From: Ruoffia halotolerans | Lineage (GTDB): Bacteria; Bacillota; Bacilli; Lactobacillales; Aerococcaceae | Reading direction: 5' to 3' | Assembly (NCBI RefSeq): GCF_014049385.1 | Contig: NZ_JACAOA010000017.1 | Coordinates: 1 to 51,696 of the forward strand | DNA: 51,696 nt | Shown here: positions 26,611 to 35,354 of the stretch, one piece after another | How the letters are laid out: every line of letters begins with the position of its first letter | Position numbering within the stretch: position 1 is the stretch's first letter | The notes under the pieces: model-generated | What the model saw: the letters and a program-made list of their open reading frames with translations, nothing else | Told to the model about the DNA's origin: nothing | Databases searched by the model: none | Made by a program: the position numbers and the translations under genes

Positions 26611-27264
26611 TTGGTTAATTATTATAGTATCAAAGAACCGATTATTCATGAGATTGATATTAAGAAATCTCGCTTTATTACGTATCTAATTCCCATTCAA
26701 ACAGAAGAAGAATTCAATGAACAACTTGCTACGATCCGCAAAAAACATTATAAAGCGACGCATCATTGCCAAGCCTTTATCTTAAACGAAGATTCATCGA
26801 TTCAACGTATGAGTGATGATGGTGAACCGAGTGGAACCGCAGGTGTTCCGATGTTAGAAGTTTTAAAGCGAAACAATCTAACCTATATCATGGCCGTAAC
26901 CGTAAGATACTTTGGCGGAACAAAACTGGGTGCGGGTGGTTTAATTCGCGCTTATAGTACGTCGGTCAGCGAAACGCTAAACCACGCTAAATTGATTGCG
27001 AATGCAACTCAAATGGTGATTGAATTAACAATAGAGTATAATCAAGTGGATAACTTTAACTACTACTTGGAACAAACGAGTACGCCTATTACAGTTCTTG
27101 ACACTCAGTATACAGATAAAGTGTCTCAAACCTTAGCTTTGTATCTAGGTGACATTGAGCCGGTCCATAAAGAATTAATCGACCTATTCAGTGGGCAAAT
27201 TGAATGGACTGAAATCGGTGAACAAACCGTTGATGTTCCAGTAACATCTACACAACCTGACTAA
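26611..27264 (+). CDS. yigZ: YigZ/YvyE (IMPACT) family protein
   Basis: This is a conserved 217-aa protein of the IMPACT/YigZ family, whose biochemical role is not firmly settled. Features seen are KKSRFITYLIPIQTEEEF at the start, the family signature DDGEPSGTAGVPML (residues 71-84), VRYFGGTKLGAGGLIRAYS (about 98-116), and a C-terminal ferredoxin-like domain. The start codon is TTG, with AAGGAG eight bases upstream and a good promoter before it. It is a single plus-strand gene between two divergent or convergent degV genes. Confidence 0.93.
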   Translation: MVNYYSIKEPIIHEIDIKKSRFITYLIPIQTEEEFNEQLATIRKKHYKATHHCQAFILNEDSSIQRMSDDGEPSGTAGVPMLEVLKRNNLTYIMAVTVRYFGGTKLGAGGLIRAYSTSVSETLNHAKLIANATQMVIELTIEYNQVDNFNYYLEQTSTPITVLDTQYTDKVSQTLALYLGDIEPVHKELIDLFSGQIEWTEIGEQTVDVPVTSTQPD

Positions 27265-27274
27265 AGCAAGTAGA

Positions 27275-27310
27275 GGCTAGCATTAATTCACTTAATGCTA
27301 GTCTTTTTTA
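27275..27310 (+). terminator. Terminator of the yigZ-like gene
   Basis: A 12-bp stem with one wobble (27275-27286 with 27292-27303) is followed by TTTTTT on the plus strand. Its T run overlaps the stop codon of the convergent degV gene. Confidence 0.88.
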
Positions 27311-28174
27311 TTTTGGTAACTTTGGTAAAATTCCGATTCCTAATGAGTTTTTACCCCCATGCGTTCCAAGAACGGGGGTTAAGTAGCCTACTCTAAAAGA
27401 CATCTCCGGATATTTTTCCAATATTAACTCTTTCACTTCTAAAGCACTGTCTTCACAGTCCCCATGTGCTAAGGCCAAATCAATACCATCTGGATATTTA
27501 GCCACAGCTTCATCCACTAGAGTTAGGTACCTTTGATAAACTTTTTTAGTTGTTCTAACTTTTTCAAACACTTCGACTTTCCCCTCATCATCAAAATGTA
27601 AAATCGGACGGATTTTTAAGGTGCTTCCTAGAAAGGCACCGAAAGAACTTAATCGACCACCTTTAACAATCGCATTCAAGTCTTCAATGACAACATAAAT
27701 CTTTGCTTGTTCAGAGAACCATATTAATTTTTCTTCGATCGTATCCAAATCAAAACCAGCTTCATTTAATTCAATCGCATATTCTAACAGTCGCTCTTCA
27801 ACATATGACGTTCCCTTGGAATCAATCATTCGAATATCTAAAGACTTTTGATAATGCTCACTAATCATACGGAAAGTATTATACGTCCCACTAATTGCTG
27901 ACGCTAGTGTAATGATAATTACTGAATCGAACCCTTTTTGAACAATATCTTCAAAGGATTCACTTAATTTCCCTTGTCTAGGTTGCGAAGTCTTCGGTAA
28001 CTCTTCCGTTGATTCTAAGCGTTGATAAAATTCTTTCATCAAACTTAAATCCGTTGTATCCGTATATGCAGCGTCTCCCCAAGTGACTTCAAGATTTTGT
28101 ACATAAACATCAGAACGGTTTCTTAGAGTTTCATTAATACTCGATGAACTATCTATTATATACGCAGTTTTCAT
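27308..28174 (-). CDS. degV: DegV family fatty-acid-binding protein, copy 2
   Basis: A second DegV/FakB-type protein of 288 aa, clearly related to the one at 25513 but well diverged. It shows AYIIDSSSSINETL, LPKTSQPRQG, ITLASAISGTYNTF, the KGGRLS motif, and the C-terminal HGGKNSLGIG. I start it at MKTAYIID because GGAG lies six bases upstream; the longer frame to 28228 lacks a ribosome site. Several FakB paralogs with different fatty-acid preference are common in Firmicutes. The gene stands alone between yigZ and tagO. Confidence 0.94.
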   Translation of the reverse strand: MKTAYIIDSSSSINETLRNRSDVYVQNLEVTWGDAAYTDTTDLSLMKEFYQRLESTEELPKTSQPRQGKLSESFEDIVQKGFDSVIIITLASAISGTYNTFRMISEHYQKSLDIRMIDSKGTSYVEERLLEYAIELNEAGFDLDTIEEKLIWFSEQAKIYVVIEDLNAIVKGGRLSSFGAFLGSTLKIRPILHFDDEGKVEVFEKVRTTKKVYQRYLTLVDEAVAKYPDGIDLALAHGDCEDSALEVKELILEKYPEMSFRVGYLTPVLGTHGGKNSLGIGILPKLPK

Positions 28175-28269
28175 ATCTATCTCCTTCAAATGACTTGGTT
28201 GTATTTTAATCATTACGAATTGTAACAAAGAAACATTAACTATATATGTATTAAATGGCCGAAAAATGC

Positions 28270-28291
28270 AAAAAACATCGCAAAAGCGATG
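28270..28291 (-). terminator. Terminator of tagO
   Basis: A 6-bp GC-containing stem (28276-28281 with 28286-28291) with a four-base loop and a T run on the minus strand lies 11 bases past the tagO stop. Confidence 0.8.
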
Positions 28292-28301
28292 CTTTCAGTT
28301 A

Positions 28302-29303
28302 CTATTTATTATCAAGGCGCGACATAAAGACCGTCAGTAGTACGATGAGCCCTCCAGATAGAAAAATAAAGACCCAACGAAATTGATGATAAAGTTGCGA
28401 AAATATCGCAAATACTGAAAAAACAAGCGTAATCCCAATCATCAATATCACAATTTGCGGCACGGTAAAGCCTTGACGAAGTAAACGGTGATGCAAATGA
28501 TCCTCATCTCGCTCAACCATCGATTGTCCATTTAAAAAACGTCGCACAATTGCGTAAGAAGTATCAAATAATGGTACTGCATAAAATAAAATCGGCACAA
28601 TCAGTGAAAATATACTGATGTTTTTTAAATTATACACTGTTAAGGTCGCGAACATGAACCCAATAAATAATGCTCCTGTGTCACCTAAATAGATTTTGGC
28701 GGGAAACCAGTTAAATGGTAAAAAACCGAGAATCGATGCCGCTAATAAAACGAGCATCATAATGAGAGTGAGTCGAATTGATAGACTTGAAATGTAAATC
28801 ATGACTGTCAGTGTCACTAAACTTGTTGTCGCAACACTACTGACTAAACCATCTAACCCATCTAATAAATTCATCGCATTCGTTACAAAATAGATCCAAG
28901 CAATTGTTAATACGTAAGCTAATGAGTCAAACAACCAAGCCGGCACTTCAGCGATTAATACAGATGAAAAAGCCACATCCGTATAAAAATAAATGACATT
29001 CGCCGCGATTAATATCCCTAAAGTCTTCTGCCAAGGTTTTAAATCAAAGGTATCATCGATAATTCCAGTGATTAATACAATGGCAGAAGCTAAGAAGATA
29101 TTCCATTGCGGACTGTTAAAAAGCAAGACTGGAAACATCGTGAAAAAGCCAAGCCAAAAGCTAGCAAACACCGCAATACCACCATAATTAGGCGGTTTCC
29201 TGTCTTTGTTAGGAAGTAGCTTTTGCAATATAAAAGTAAAACAAAAAGAAGCGATGAATGTCAGCAATATATTCCATCCGCCTACAGTTATGACTGCCAA
29301 CAT
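28302..29303 (-). CDS. tagO: TagO/WecA-type undecaprenyl-phosphate sugar-1-phosphate transferase
   Basis: An integral membrane enzyme of the MraY/WecA family that attaches a GlcNAc-phosphate-type sugar to undecaprenyl phosphate, the first step of wall teichoic acid or related polymers. The 333-aa protein has about ten or eleven membrane helices. Catalytic motifs are seen: GIIDDTFDLKP (near residues 80-90), NAMNLLDGLDGL (about 142-153), AKIYLGDTGALFIGF (about 203-217) and the His-rich DEDHLHHRLL near 265. An AGGAGG-rich ribosome site abuts the ATG. No other teichoic acid genes are adjacent, so the exact polymer is unknown. Confidence 0.9.
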   Translation of the reverse strand: MLAVITVGGWNILLTFIASFCFTFILQKLLPNKDRKPPNYGGIAVFASFWLGFFTMFPVLLFNSPQWNIFLASAIVLITGIIDDTFDLKPWQKTLGILIAANVIYFYTDVAFSSVLIAEVPAWLFDSLAYVLTIAWIYFVTNAMNLLDGLDGLVSSVATTSLVTLTVMIYISSLSIRLTLIMMLVLLAASILGFLPFNWFPAKIYLGDTGALFIGFMFATLTVYNLKNISIFSLIVPILFYAVPLFDTSYAIVRRFLNGQSMVERDEDHLHHRLLRQGFTVPQIVILMIGITLVFSVFAIFSQLYHQFRWVFIFLSGGLIVLLTVFMSRLDNK

Positions 29304-29334
29304 CCTCCCTCCTTTAACTCACAAATATTTTAGT

Positions 29335-30162
29335 TCATTTCCAAAAATCATCATAAACCGTAATTGGTAAATGACGTTTATGACGTGATCTGATAAACCA
29401 ATCTTCAATAACTTTGGCCTCTTTTTCAGCCACATCTTCCCCACGTAAGTAAGCATCAATCGCTTTATAACTCACACCAAGTGCATCTTCATCAGCTAGT
29501 TGTGGACGATTTTCTTCTAAATCGGCTGTCGGAACTTTTTCATAAAGTTCTTTGACAGCACCAAGTTCTTTCAACATTTCTGCTCCTTGACTCTTGTTTA
29601 AGCGCCAGAGCGGCAGAATATCTGCAGCCCCGTCTCCGAATTTTGTGAAGAAGCCTGTCACACTTTCAGCCGCATGGTCTGTACCAATCACGGCTCCTGC
29701 TAGTTGACCTGCAATGGTGAATTGTGCAATCATACGCTGACGTGCTTTGACATTCCCCTTATGATAATCATTCACTTCAATATTATTGACTTCAACAGCT
29801 TCAATCATTGCATTTGTGGCTGCTTCAATGTTAACCGTCATTATTTGGTCGGCTTGAATAAATTCAAGTGCTAGTTGAGCGTCGCTTTCATCTGCTTGAA
29901 CTCCATAAGGTAAACGAACCGCGATAAATTGATAGCGTTCCTCACCGGTTTCCTCACGCAATTCAGAAATAGCCATTTGAGCAAGTCTTCCTGCTAAAGT
30001 CGAGTCTTGTCCGCCACTAATTCCAAGAACATAAGTAGAGAGTCCTTGATTCTTTAATAAATAGTTTTTTAAAAAATCAACCGAGCGACGAATTTCTTTT
30101 TGGACATCAATCTCAGGTAAGACTTTTAATTCTTCGATAATTTCTTTTTGTAATGGGCGCAT
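29335..30162 (-). CDS. nadE: NH3-dependent NAD synthetase
   Basis: NadE converts nicotinate adenine dinucleotide to NAD+ using ammonia and ATP. The 275-aa protein has the PP-loop GISGGQDST (residues 47-55), the [28 protein letters not shown] segment and the [19 protein letters not shown] loop, all diagnostic. It lacks a glutaminase domain, so ammonia is the nitrogen source. It lies three bases downstream of pncB, giving a compact nicotinate-salvage operon. Confidence 0.97.
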   Translation of the reverse strand: MRPLQKEIIEELKVLPEIDVQKEIRRSVDFLKNYLLKNQGLSTYVLGISGGQDSTLAGRLAQMAISELREETGEERYQFIAVRLPYGVQADESDAQLALEFIQADQIMTVNIEAATNAMIEAVEVNNIEVNDYHKGNVKARQRMIAQFTIAGQLAGAVIGTDHAAESVTGFFTKFGDGAADILPLWRLNKSQGAEMLKELGAVKELYEKVPTADLEENRPQLADEDALGVSYKAIDAYLRGEDVAEKEAKVIEDWFIRSRHKRHLPITVYDDFWK

Positions 30163-30165
30163 AGC

Positions 30166-31665
30166 TTACTCACCTTCCTTTAAAAGCTCTTCTTCTATCT
30201 CAAGGACATGATTGTCAATTTTATCACGAATATCTTTAATGCTACGCATCTTTTCATCGTATAAGTTTTGAGACAGATCGACTGGATATTGTTCTGGATT
30301 CAAGATACGTTTGTACTCATCCCATAAAGCAGAGATATTATGAGCCGCATAGTCACGTATTTCGTCGACTGATGGTAAATCATACACACATTTACCGTCT
30401 TTCCAAACTTCGGTAAGTAGTGGACGTGCTGTAAAATCAACGACAGTCTTATTAATATAAGTATGAACCGGGTGGAACATAAAGAGTGACTCTTCTAAGT
30501 CTGGACGCTCTTCAATAAGTGCCACGTAATCTCCTTCTGATTTACCATCACGGTTACGTGTTATACGCCACACTTGTTTTATTCCTGGTGTAGAAATTTT
30601 GGCTGCATTACTTGAGATTTTCATTGTTGGCACTAATTCGCCTTTAGAGTTTTCGATACTTACTAATTTGTATACGGCACCTAAAGCTGGTTGGTCGTAA
30701 GCTGTAATCAGTTTTGTACCAACACCCCAGTCATTAATTTTAGCCCCTTGCATACGCAAGTTCAAAATAGTCTTCTCGTCTAAATCGTTAGATGCAATGA
30801 TGCGCGCATCAGGGAACCCTGCTTCATCTAATTGTTCACGAATACGTTTTGATTGATAAGCCATATCGCCTGAATCAATTCGAACACCGATAAAGTTAAT
30901 CTTATCACCTTGTTCCTTCGCTACTTTAATTGCGGTAGGTATACCTGAACGTAAAGTATCGTATGTATCTACTAAGAACACCACGTTCTTATGCGTTTTA
31001 GCATAAGCAGTAAAAGCTTCATATTCATCACGGTACGCTTGAACTAATGAGTGAGCATGTGTTCCAGAAACGGGAATACCAAATAATTTCCCAGCACGCA
31101 CATTACTTGTCGAATCAAACCCGCCGATATAAGCCGCTCTTGATCCCCAAATCGCCGCCGCTGTTTCTTGAGCACGACGTGATCCGAATTCTGCTAAAGA
31201 ATCGTCTTCGTCAACGACTGACTTTAAGCGCGCTGCTTTCGTCGCAATTAAAGTCTGGTAATTCAGCATATTTAGAATGGCCGTCTCAACTAGTTGACAT
31301 TGACCTAACGGACCTTCAACTTGAATCAATGGCTCATCTGCGAAACATAATTCACCTTCTCGCATTGAACGAATGGTTAAATTGAATTCCATATTCTCTA
31401 AATAAGTCAAAAATTCTTCCGGATATATTTCTAAGCTTCTTAAGTAGTCCAAATCGCTCTGAGTAAATTTCAAATTATTGATATAATTTAAAATCCGCTC
31501 TAACCCTGCAAAAAGAGCAAAACCATTCTCGAAAGGTATTGATCTAAAATAAGATTCAAAGACTGCTTTGCGTTGATCCATTCCATTCTGCCAATATGTT
31601 TGTAACATATTAATCTGATACAGATCTGTATGTAACATTAAACTATCATCTTCAAATTTATACAT
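30166..31665 (-). CDS. pncB: Nicotinate phosphoribosyltransferase
   Basis: PncB makes nicotinate mononucleotide from nicotinate, PRPP and ATP, the entry point to the Preiss-Handler NAD route completed by nadE next door. The 499-aa protein shows MLHTDLYQINMLQTYW near the start, the SRRAQE stretch, the ASNDLDE segment and MQGAKINDWGVGTKLITAYDQPALGAVYKLV of the phosphoribosyl site. I choose ATG 31665 because GGAGG is six bases upstream; the ATG at 31671 directly touches that site. Confidence 0.96.
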   Translation of the reverse strand: MYKFEDDSLMLHTDLYQINMLQTYWQNGMDQRKAVFESYFRSIPFENGFALFAGLERILNYINNLKFTQSDLDYLRSLEIYPEEFLTYLENMEFNLTIRSMREGELCFADEPLIQVEGPLGQCQLVETAILNMLNYQTLIATKAARLKSVVDEDDSLAEFGSRRAQETAAAIWGSRAAYIGGFDSTSNVRAGKLFGIPVSGTHAHSLVQAYRDEYEAFTAYAKTHKNVVFLVDTYDTLRSGIPTAIKVAKEQGDKINFIGVRIDSGDMAYQSKRIREQLDEAGFPDARIIASNDLDEKTILNLRMQGAKINDWGVGTKLITAYDQPALGAVYKLVSIENSKGELVPTMKISSNAAKISTPGIKQVWRITRNRDGKSEGDYVALIEERPDLEESLFMFHPVHTYINKTVVDFTARPLLTEVWKDGKCVYDLPSVDEIRDYAAHNISALWDEYKRILNPEQYPVDLSQNLYDEKMRSIKDIRDKIDNHVLEIEEELLKEGE

Positions 31666-31704
31666 AAGCATCCTCCAATAAACTGTTTACTTCATTTCTT
31701 GTAT

Positions 31705-31713
31705 ATTATATCA
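31705..31713 (-). promoter_or_regulatory. Probable extended -10 promoter of pncB-nadE
   Basis: TATAAT (31705-31710, minus strand) is preceded by TG one base upstream, an extended -10, with no clear -35. It lies 40 bases before the pncB start. The remaining gap to 31837 shows no recognised regulatory motif. Confidence 0.5.
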
Positions 31714-31837
31714 CATAACTAATAGTGTATTTTAAACTCACCACTAATTATTCGAGCATCACTTAAATTATTTTAAATATAGCATAAATGGACCAGATTT
31801 CATATATATTACACTTTAAAGGGCTTTTTTGAAGCAA

Positions 31838-31873
31838 TAAAAAGACAAGAAACTTCCGTAAAAGTCTCTTGCC
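31838..31873 (-). terminator. Terminator after the kdgT-like pseudogene
   Basis: A 12-bp stem with two wobbles (31844-31855 with 31862-31873) is followed by TTTTTA on the minus strand, nine bases after the last stop codon of the broken permease gene. Confidence 0.75.
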
Positions 31874-31881
31874 TCATAAAT

Positions 31882-32818
31882 TCATAATGATAATTTATTC
31901 TCACGTGACGATAATTTAGCAACCATTGAAGGTGTAATCACGCTGGTGATGACAACTGCCATTAATGTTTCAGATGCAGCGGCAGTTATGTATTCTCCAA
32001 GAACCTCTGGATAAATACTTCCTAAAATTCCTGCTGTTGAAACTGATAATCCAGCAACTGTCATAAATGTCGCACCAACGGACCCATCATTGCCTAAGAC
32101 ATTACGGTCAATAACAATAAAGATGACACTTACAATATAGAAGACAATTGTTACAATAATTCCTGCTCCTCCTGCCTGGAACGCTTCAATTAAGTTCATT
32201 CCGTAACCTAAGTTCCAACCCATTAACATCGTTAAACCTGGTAAAGCTGGTATGAATAAACTTCTAAAATTCGGATCAATATTACCAAAGGCAATCCTGC
32301 TGCCATCGGGATAAGTGTACTTAAAACAGGCGTCCAGTCCATGCCGCCCCCACTTGATATACCAAAAACAATCATTGGAACTGCAGCGATACTGAATAAA
32401 CCTGTGATACCGTAAACTGCTGTATCTTGTTCTGTTCCGTATTGTTGCATTAATGATAAATACACAGCTGGGTTAATTGAACAAATAACAATTGTAAATG
32501 CTAAGGTATTGATTCCAAAAACCCCTGGTAAGCCAAAGATTGAAATATACAATAAACTTAATCCAACTCCAACAGCAAATTTAACTAACAACAGAACACC
32601 TTGATGTTTTAAAGCATAACCGATTTTCTTTAAGTCAATCCCAGTTCCCGAGCAAAAACAATCGCACCAACGATTCCGTTCGTTCCTTAACCTCCAAAAA
32701 TATGTTCAGTTAAACCACCTACTTGGAACAAGTTTGGCCAAAAAGTATACAAAATTGAACTAATCAACATTGGGACTAGAAAAGTTCCTGCAGGAACTTT
32801 TTTAATCGCATTTAACAC
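31882..32818 (-). pseudogene. Broken 2-keto-3-deoxygluconate permease (KdgT-like)
   Basis: Three reading-frame pieces together retrace a KdgT-family permease, which imports 2-keto-3-deoxygluconate. Piece one starts at GTG 32818 (VLNAIKKVPAGTFLVPML) and hits TAA at 32687-32689. A frameshift then leads into GTGIDLKKIGYALKHQG and SLMQQYGTEQD. Another shift between about 32230 and 32290 leads into GNIDPNFRSL, GWNLGYGMNL, NDGSVGATFMTVAGLS and the C-terminus. At least one nonsense codon and two frameshifts make a sequencing-error explanation unlikely. No other genes of this sugar-acid pathway are nearby, so its substrate supply is presumably lost. The GGAG site upstream and the downstream terminator are still intact. 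Confidence 0.88.
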
Positions 32819-32915
32819 TAAATTTTAACTCCTCTTATTTATTGAAATTCCTATCATAGTATACTTCCTAGCTGTAACTATCTAATATTTTGTGTAAACG
32901 TACTAATCATATTTT

Positions 32916-32944
32916 TTGAAATTGATTAAATTTTGTTTTATAGT
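32916..32944 (+). promoter_or_regulatory. Promoter of the YdhK-like gene
   Basis: TTGAAA (32916-32921), a 17-base spacer and TATAGT (32939-32944) lie 23 bases before the ATG, with AAAGGAG between. Confidence 0.75.
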
Positions 32945-32967
32945 AATTAACAAAGGAGATGTTATAA

Positions 32968-33837
32968 ATGAAAAAATACATTAGTAAAAGTGCAATGGTG
33001 CTCTCAGCAGTGTTATTATTCGGAGCATCCTCCGTAACAAGTTTAAATGGCGTATTCGCACAAGATTCAGTAGATGAAATTTCTGAATCAGTTGGTGATA
33101 CAGTTGATAATGCAGCAAGTGATATTAGCGATGCTGTGACAGATGAAGAAAGTGAATCAACAACTCAAGAACATGGTGAAATGGTGCACGATGACGAAGG
33201 TCGCTTACCGGGTAATATTAAGATTGAACGCGAACCAACATATAAAGTAGGTGACGATGTTCAAATTAATGCAACACATATGCCTGGTATGGAAGGCGCT
33301 GAAGGGACAGTCATTGCTGCCTTTGATACAACCGCATACGAAATCTCTTATACACCAACAGACGACAGTGAACCCATAGAAAATCACCGTTGGATAGTAC
33401 AAGAAGAAATTGCTGAAGCAGCTGATCAAGAAGACGCAGACGCACCATTTGAAGTCGGTGATGAAGTGACAGTTGAAGCTTATCATATGCCTGGTATGGA
33501 AGGTGCAACGGCTACAATCGATGCCGTAAATGAAACAACTGTTTACTTAGTTGATTACATCGATACTGAAAGTGGCGAAGAAGTCATTAACCACAAATGG
33601 GTAACAGAAGATGAGTTAGCAACTTTAGATGGAGCAGAAGAAACTGCCCCAGCTACATCTGAGTCTACTACTGAATCATCAGAAGATGAAAGTGAAAGCG
33701 AAGAATCATCGTCAGATGAAGAATCTGGATCAGAGTCTGACTCTACTCCTGAAGAAAATTCAGATGAAGAATCAAGTGAAGAAAGTACACCTGAAGAATC
33801 TAGTTCGCAAGACTCTAGCAGTGAAGAAACTGAATAA
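32968..33837 (+). CDS. Secreted protein with two YdhK/DUF1541 domains and an acidic tail
   Basis: A 289-aa exported protein. Residues 1-31 are a signal peptide ending VFA|QDS, with no lipobox Cys. Two copies of the DUF1541 (YdhK-type) domain follow at about 90-152 and 155-217. Each contains YKVGD or FEVGD, then a HMPGMEGA motif, then NHRWIV or NHKWVT. Residues 225-289 are almost entirely Ser, Glu, Asp and Thr. No LPXTG sorting signal or membrane anchor is present. The His/Met motif could suggest metal contact, but that is my inference; the family has no settled function. It has its own promoter and terminator and converges on the secreted protein at 33960. Confidence 0.85.
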   Translation: MKKYISKSAMVLSAVLLFGASSVTSLNGVFAQDSVDEISESVGDTVDNAASDISDAVTDEESESTTQEHGEMVHDDEGRLPGNIKIEREPTYKVGDDVQINATHMPGMEGAEGTVIAAFDTTAYEISYTPTDDSEPIENHRWIVQEEIAEAADQEDADAPFEVGDEVTVEAYHMPGMEGATATIDAVNETTVYLVDYIDTESGEEVINHKWVTEDELATLDGAEETAPATSESTTESSEDESESEESSSDEESGSESDSTPEENSDEESSEESTPEESSSQDSSSEETE

Positions 33838-33850
33838 TTACTAATAACCC

Positions 33851-33880
33851 TATCCTCCCGTTTCGGGAGGATATTTTTTT
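33851..33880 (+). terminator. Terminator of the YdhK-like gene
   Basis: A 9-bp GC-rich stem (33852-33860 with 33864-33872) and a three-base loop are followed by seven T residues on the plus strand, 14 bases past the stop. Confidence 0.93.
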
Positions 33881-33910
33881 ACTTACTTTTACCCTAAAAT
33901 TCACTGCAAC

Positions 33911-33944
33911 AAAAAAATACCGCAAAGGCGATCCTTTGCGGTAT
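33911..33944 (-). terminator. Terminator of the DUF6612-like gene
   Basis: A perfect 12-bp stem (33917-33928 with 33933-33944) with a four-base loop and seven T residues on the minus strand lies 15 bases past the stop codon at 33960. Confidence 0.93.
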
Positions 33945-33959
33945 TAAATCAATCATAAA

Positions 33960-35099
33960 TTATTCTGCAGCTTCTGAGCTTTCTTCAGTCGTTTCTTCTA
34001 CTGACGATTCTTCAGCTGGCACTTCAGTTGTTTCTTCTGATGTTTCTTCAGCAGGAACTGATTCTTCAGTTGTACTTTCTTCTAATGATTCAGTACCTTC
34101 TGTTGCTGACTCTTCAGTGGAGCTAGCTTCATCAAAAGTTGGTGCACCTTCTGGAACTACGATATCAAAGACTTCACCATGGTTAGCAAAGTTGAATTCC
34201 ATAGAGAATGCTACACTAAAGTCTTCTGGAATTCCTTCAGTTGTTTCTCCCATATCAGCAGCGATTTCTTCCATGTTTGCTCTATCCAAACTAAAGTCCA
34301 TTAACATATGAGTTAAGTAGTAAGTTTCTTTAGAGTAACGGAATTCCATCGTATCAACTAATTGGAACATTACACTCTTAGTTGCTTCCATTGAAAGATC
34401 CATTTGTTCTTCTAATGTTTGACGATCTTCTTCAGTAACTTCTTGTCCATTTGCTTCTGCTTGTTGAATCGTTTGGTCAATAGTTTCTTGTTTGATTTGT
34501 TCCATGTCTACGCGACTTTCAACATCTGTCCAGAATTCATCTGGATTAATATCTTGTTTTAAAGTCATGACGTATTCAGAATCCGTCTCACTTAAATCAA
34601 AGTATTTTTGAGTCAATTCAGGGTTACTCATTGTATCTGATTGTTCTTGTATTTGGGCCATCATACTATCAAATTCGGCAGCAATTTGCTCTTCTTGAGC
34701 TGATACATCTTCAACAGTCCAGCTTGAACCATCGAATAAGTAAGCAATACCATCAATAATGGATGCTTGTCCTGCGAAATCCAAAGGCATTGTAGATGGG
34801 TTACCTTCTGCATCTGTTGTAACTAACTCACCCGTAACGTCCCCAGCTAATTCAAATGCAAAAGCCTCTTCTACGTTATAACGAAAATCAAAGTTTAATG
34901 CCGCATCGATAAATTGGTCGGCAGAAACATTAATTGTTCCGTCACCTTCCATAGATACTACCTCTTGGTTTACCTCACTAATTTGAGTTAGGACCTCGTC
35001 CCAGTTAGTATCTTGAGCTGAAACAGTGGGTGTTACGACACCAAATGTCATTATTACAGTTGTCAATAAACTAAAAAATATTTTAATAGGTTTTTTCAT
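33960..35099 (-). CDS. Secreted DUF6612-like protein with acidic tail
   Basis: A 379-aa exported protein. Residues 1-28 form a signal peptide ending VSA|QDT without a lipobox. The mature part has a LolA/LppX-like character: alternating short strands, a conserved-looking SIIDGIAYLFDGSSW, a central helical segment rich in Gln and Glu (about 200-240), and EFNFANHGEVFDIVVPEGA near the end. This resembles DUF6612 proteins, which in other Firmicutes are usually lipoproteins. Residues 330-379 are a Ser/Glu/Thr-rich tail like those in PstS and in the convergent neighbour. No LPXTG signal is present. Function is unknown; the family call is moderate. Confidence 0.75.
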   Translation of the reverse strand: MKKPIKIFFSLLTTVIMTFGVVTPTVSAQDTNWDEVLTQISEVNQEVVSMEGDGTINVSADQFIDAALNFDFRYNVEEAFAFELAGDVTGELVTTDAEGNPSTMPLDFAGQASIIDGIAYLFDGSSWTVEDVSAQEEQIAAEFDSMMAQIQEQSDTMSNPELTQKYFDLSETDSEYVMTLKQDINPDEFWTDVESRVDMEQIKQETIDQTIQQAEANGQEVTEEDRQTLEEQMDLSMEATKSVMFQLVDTMEFRYSKETYYLTHMLMDFSLDRANMEEIAADMGETTEGIPEDFSVAFSMEFNFANHGEVFDIVVPEGAPTFDEASSTEESATEGTESLEESTTEESVPAEETSEETTEVPAEESSVEETTEESSEAAE

Positions 35100-35126
35100 T
35101 TTTTCACTATCCTTTCTTTACAGCTG

Positions 35127-35156
35127 ATTATACTATATTTATAGAAAGTAAGCCAA
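35127..35156 (-). promoter_or_regulatory. Promoter of the DUF6612-like gene
   Basis: TTGGCT (35151-35156, minus strand), an 18-base spacer and a consensus TATAAT (35127-35132) lie about 30 bases before the ATG. Confidence 0.75.
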
Positions 35157-35295
35157 ATGATATCCCTTTCCAGTGATTAAAACTAAAAAAACACAGTATA
35201 AATTTATCGATAACTCGATCTATATTTAAAAAATTTATTACTACTTTATCACTAAAATTTCATCTATAATTCTTTATTCTATAGCATCTGCCTAA

Positions 35296-35336
35296 AGAAA
35301 AAACAAGCATGGACTCATTCGAGCACCATGCTTGTT
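35296..35336 (-). terminator. Terminator of the glycosylphosphotransferase gene
   Basis: A perfect 11-bp stem (35302-35312 with 35326-35336) is followed by TTTTTTC on the minus strand, about 19 bases past the stop. Confidence 0.9.
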
Positions 35337-35354
35337 CATATAGATTCATATTTT

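Noticed and set aside
32232-32591. Two adjacent frames (31882-32229 and 32232-32591) as separate small membrane proteins
   Set aside because: Both match consecutive parts of one KdgT-type permease, with further pieces upstream, so they are fragments of a pseudogene.
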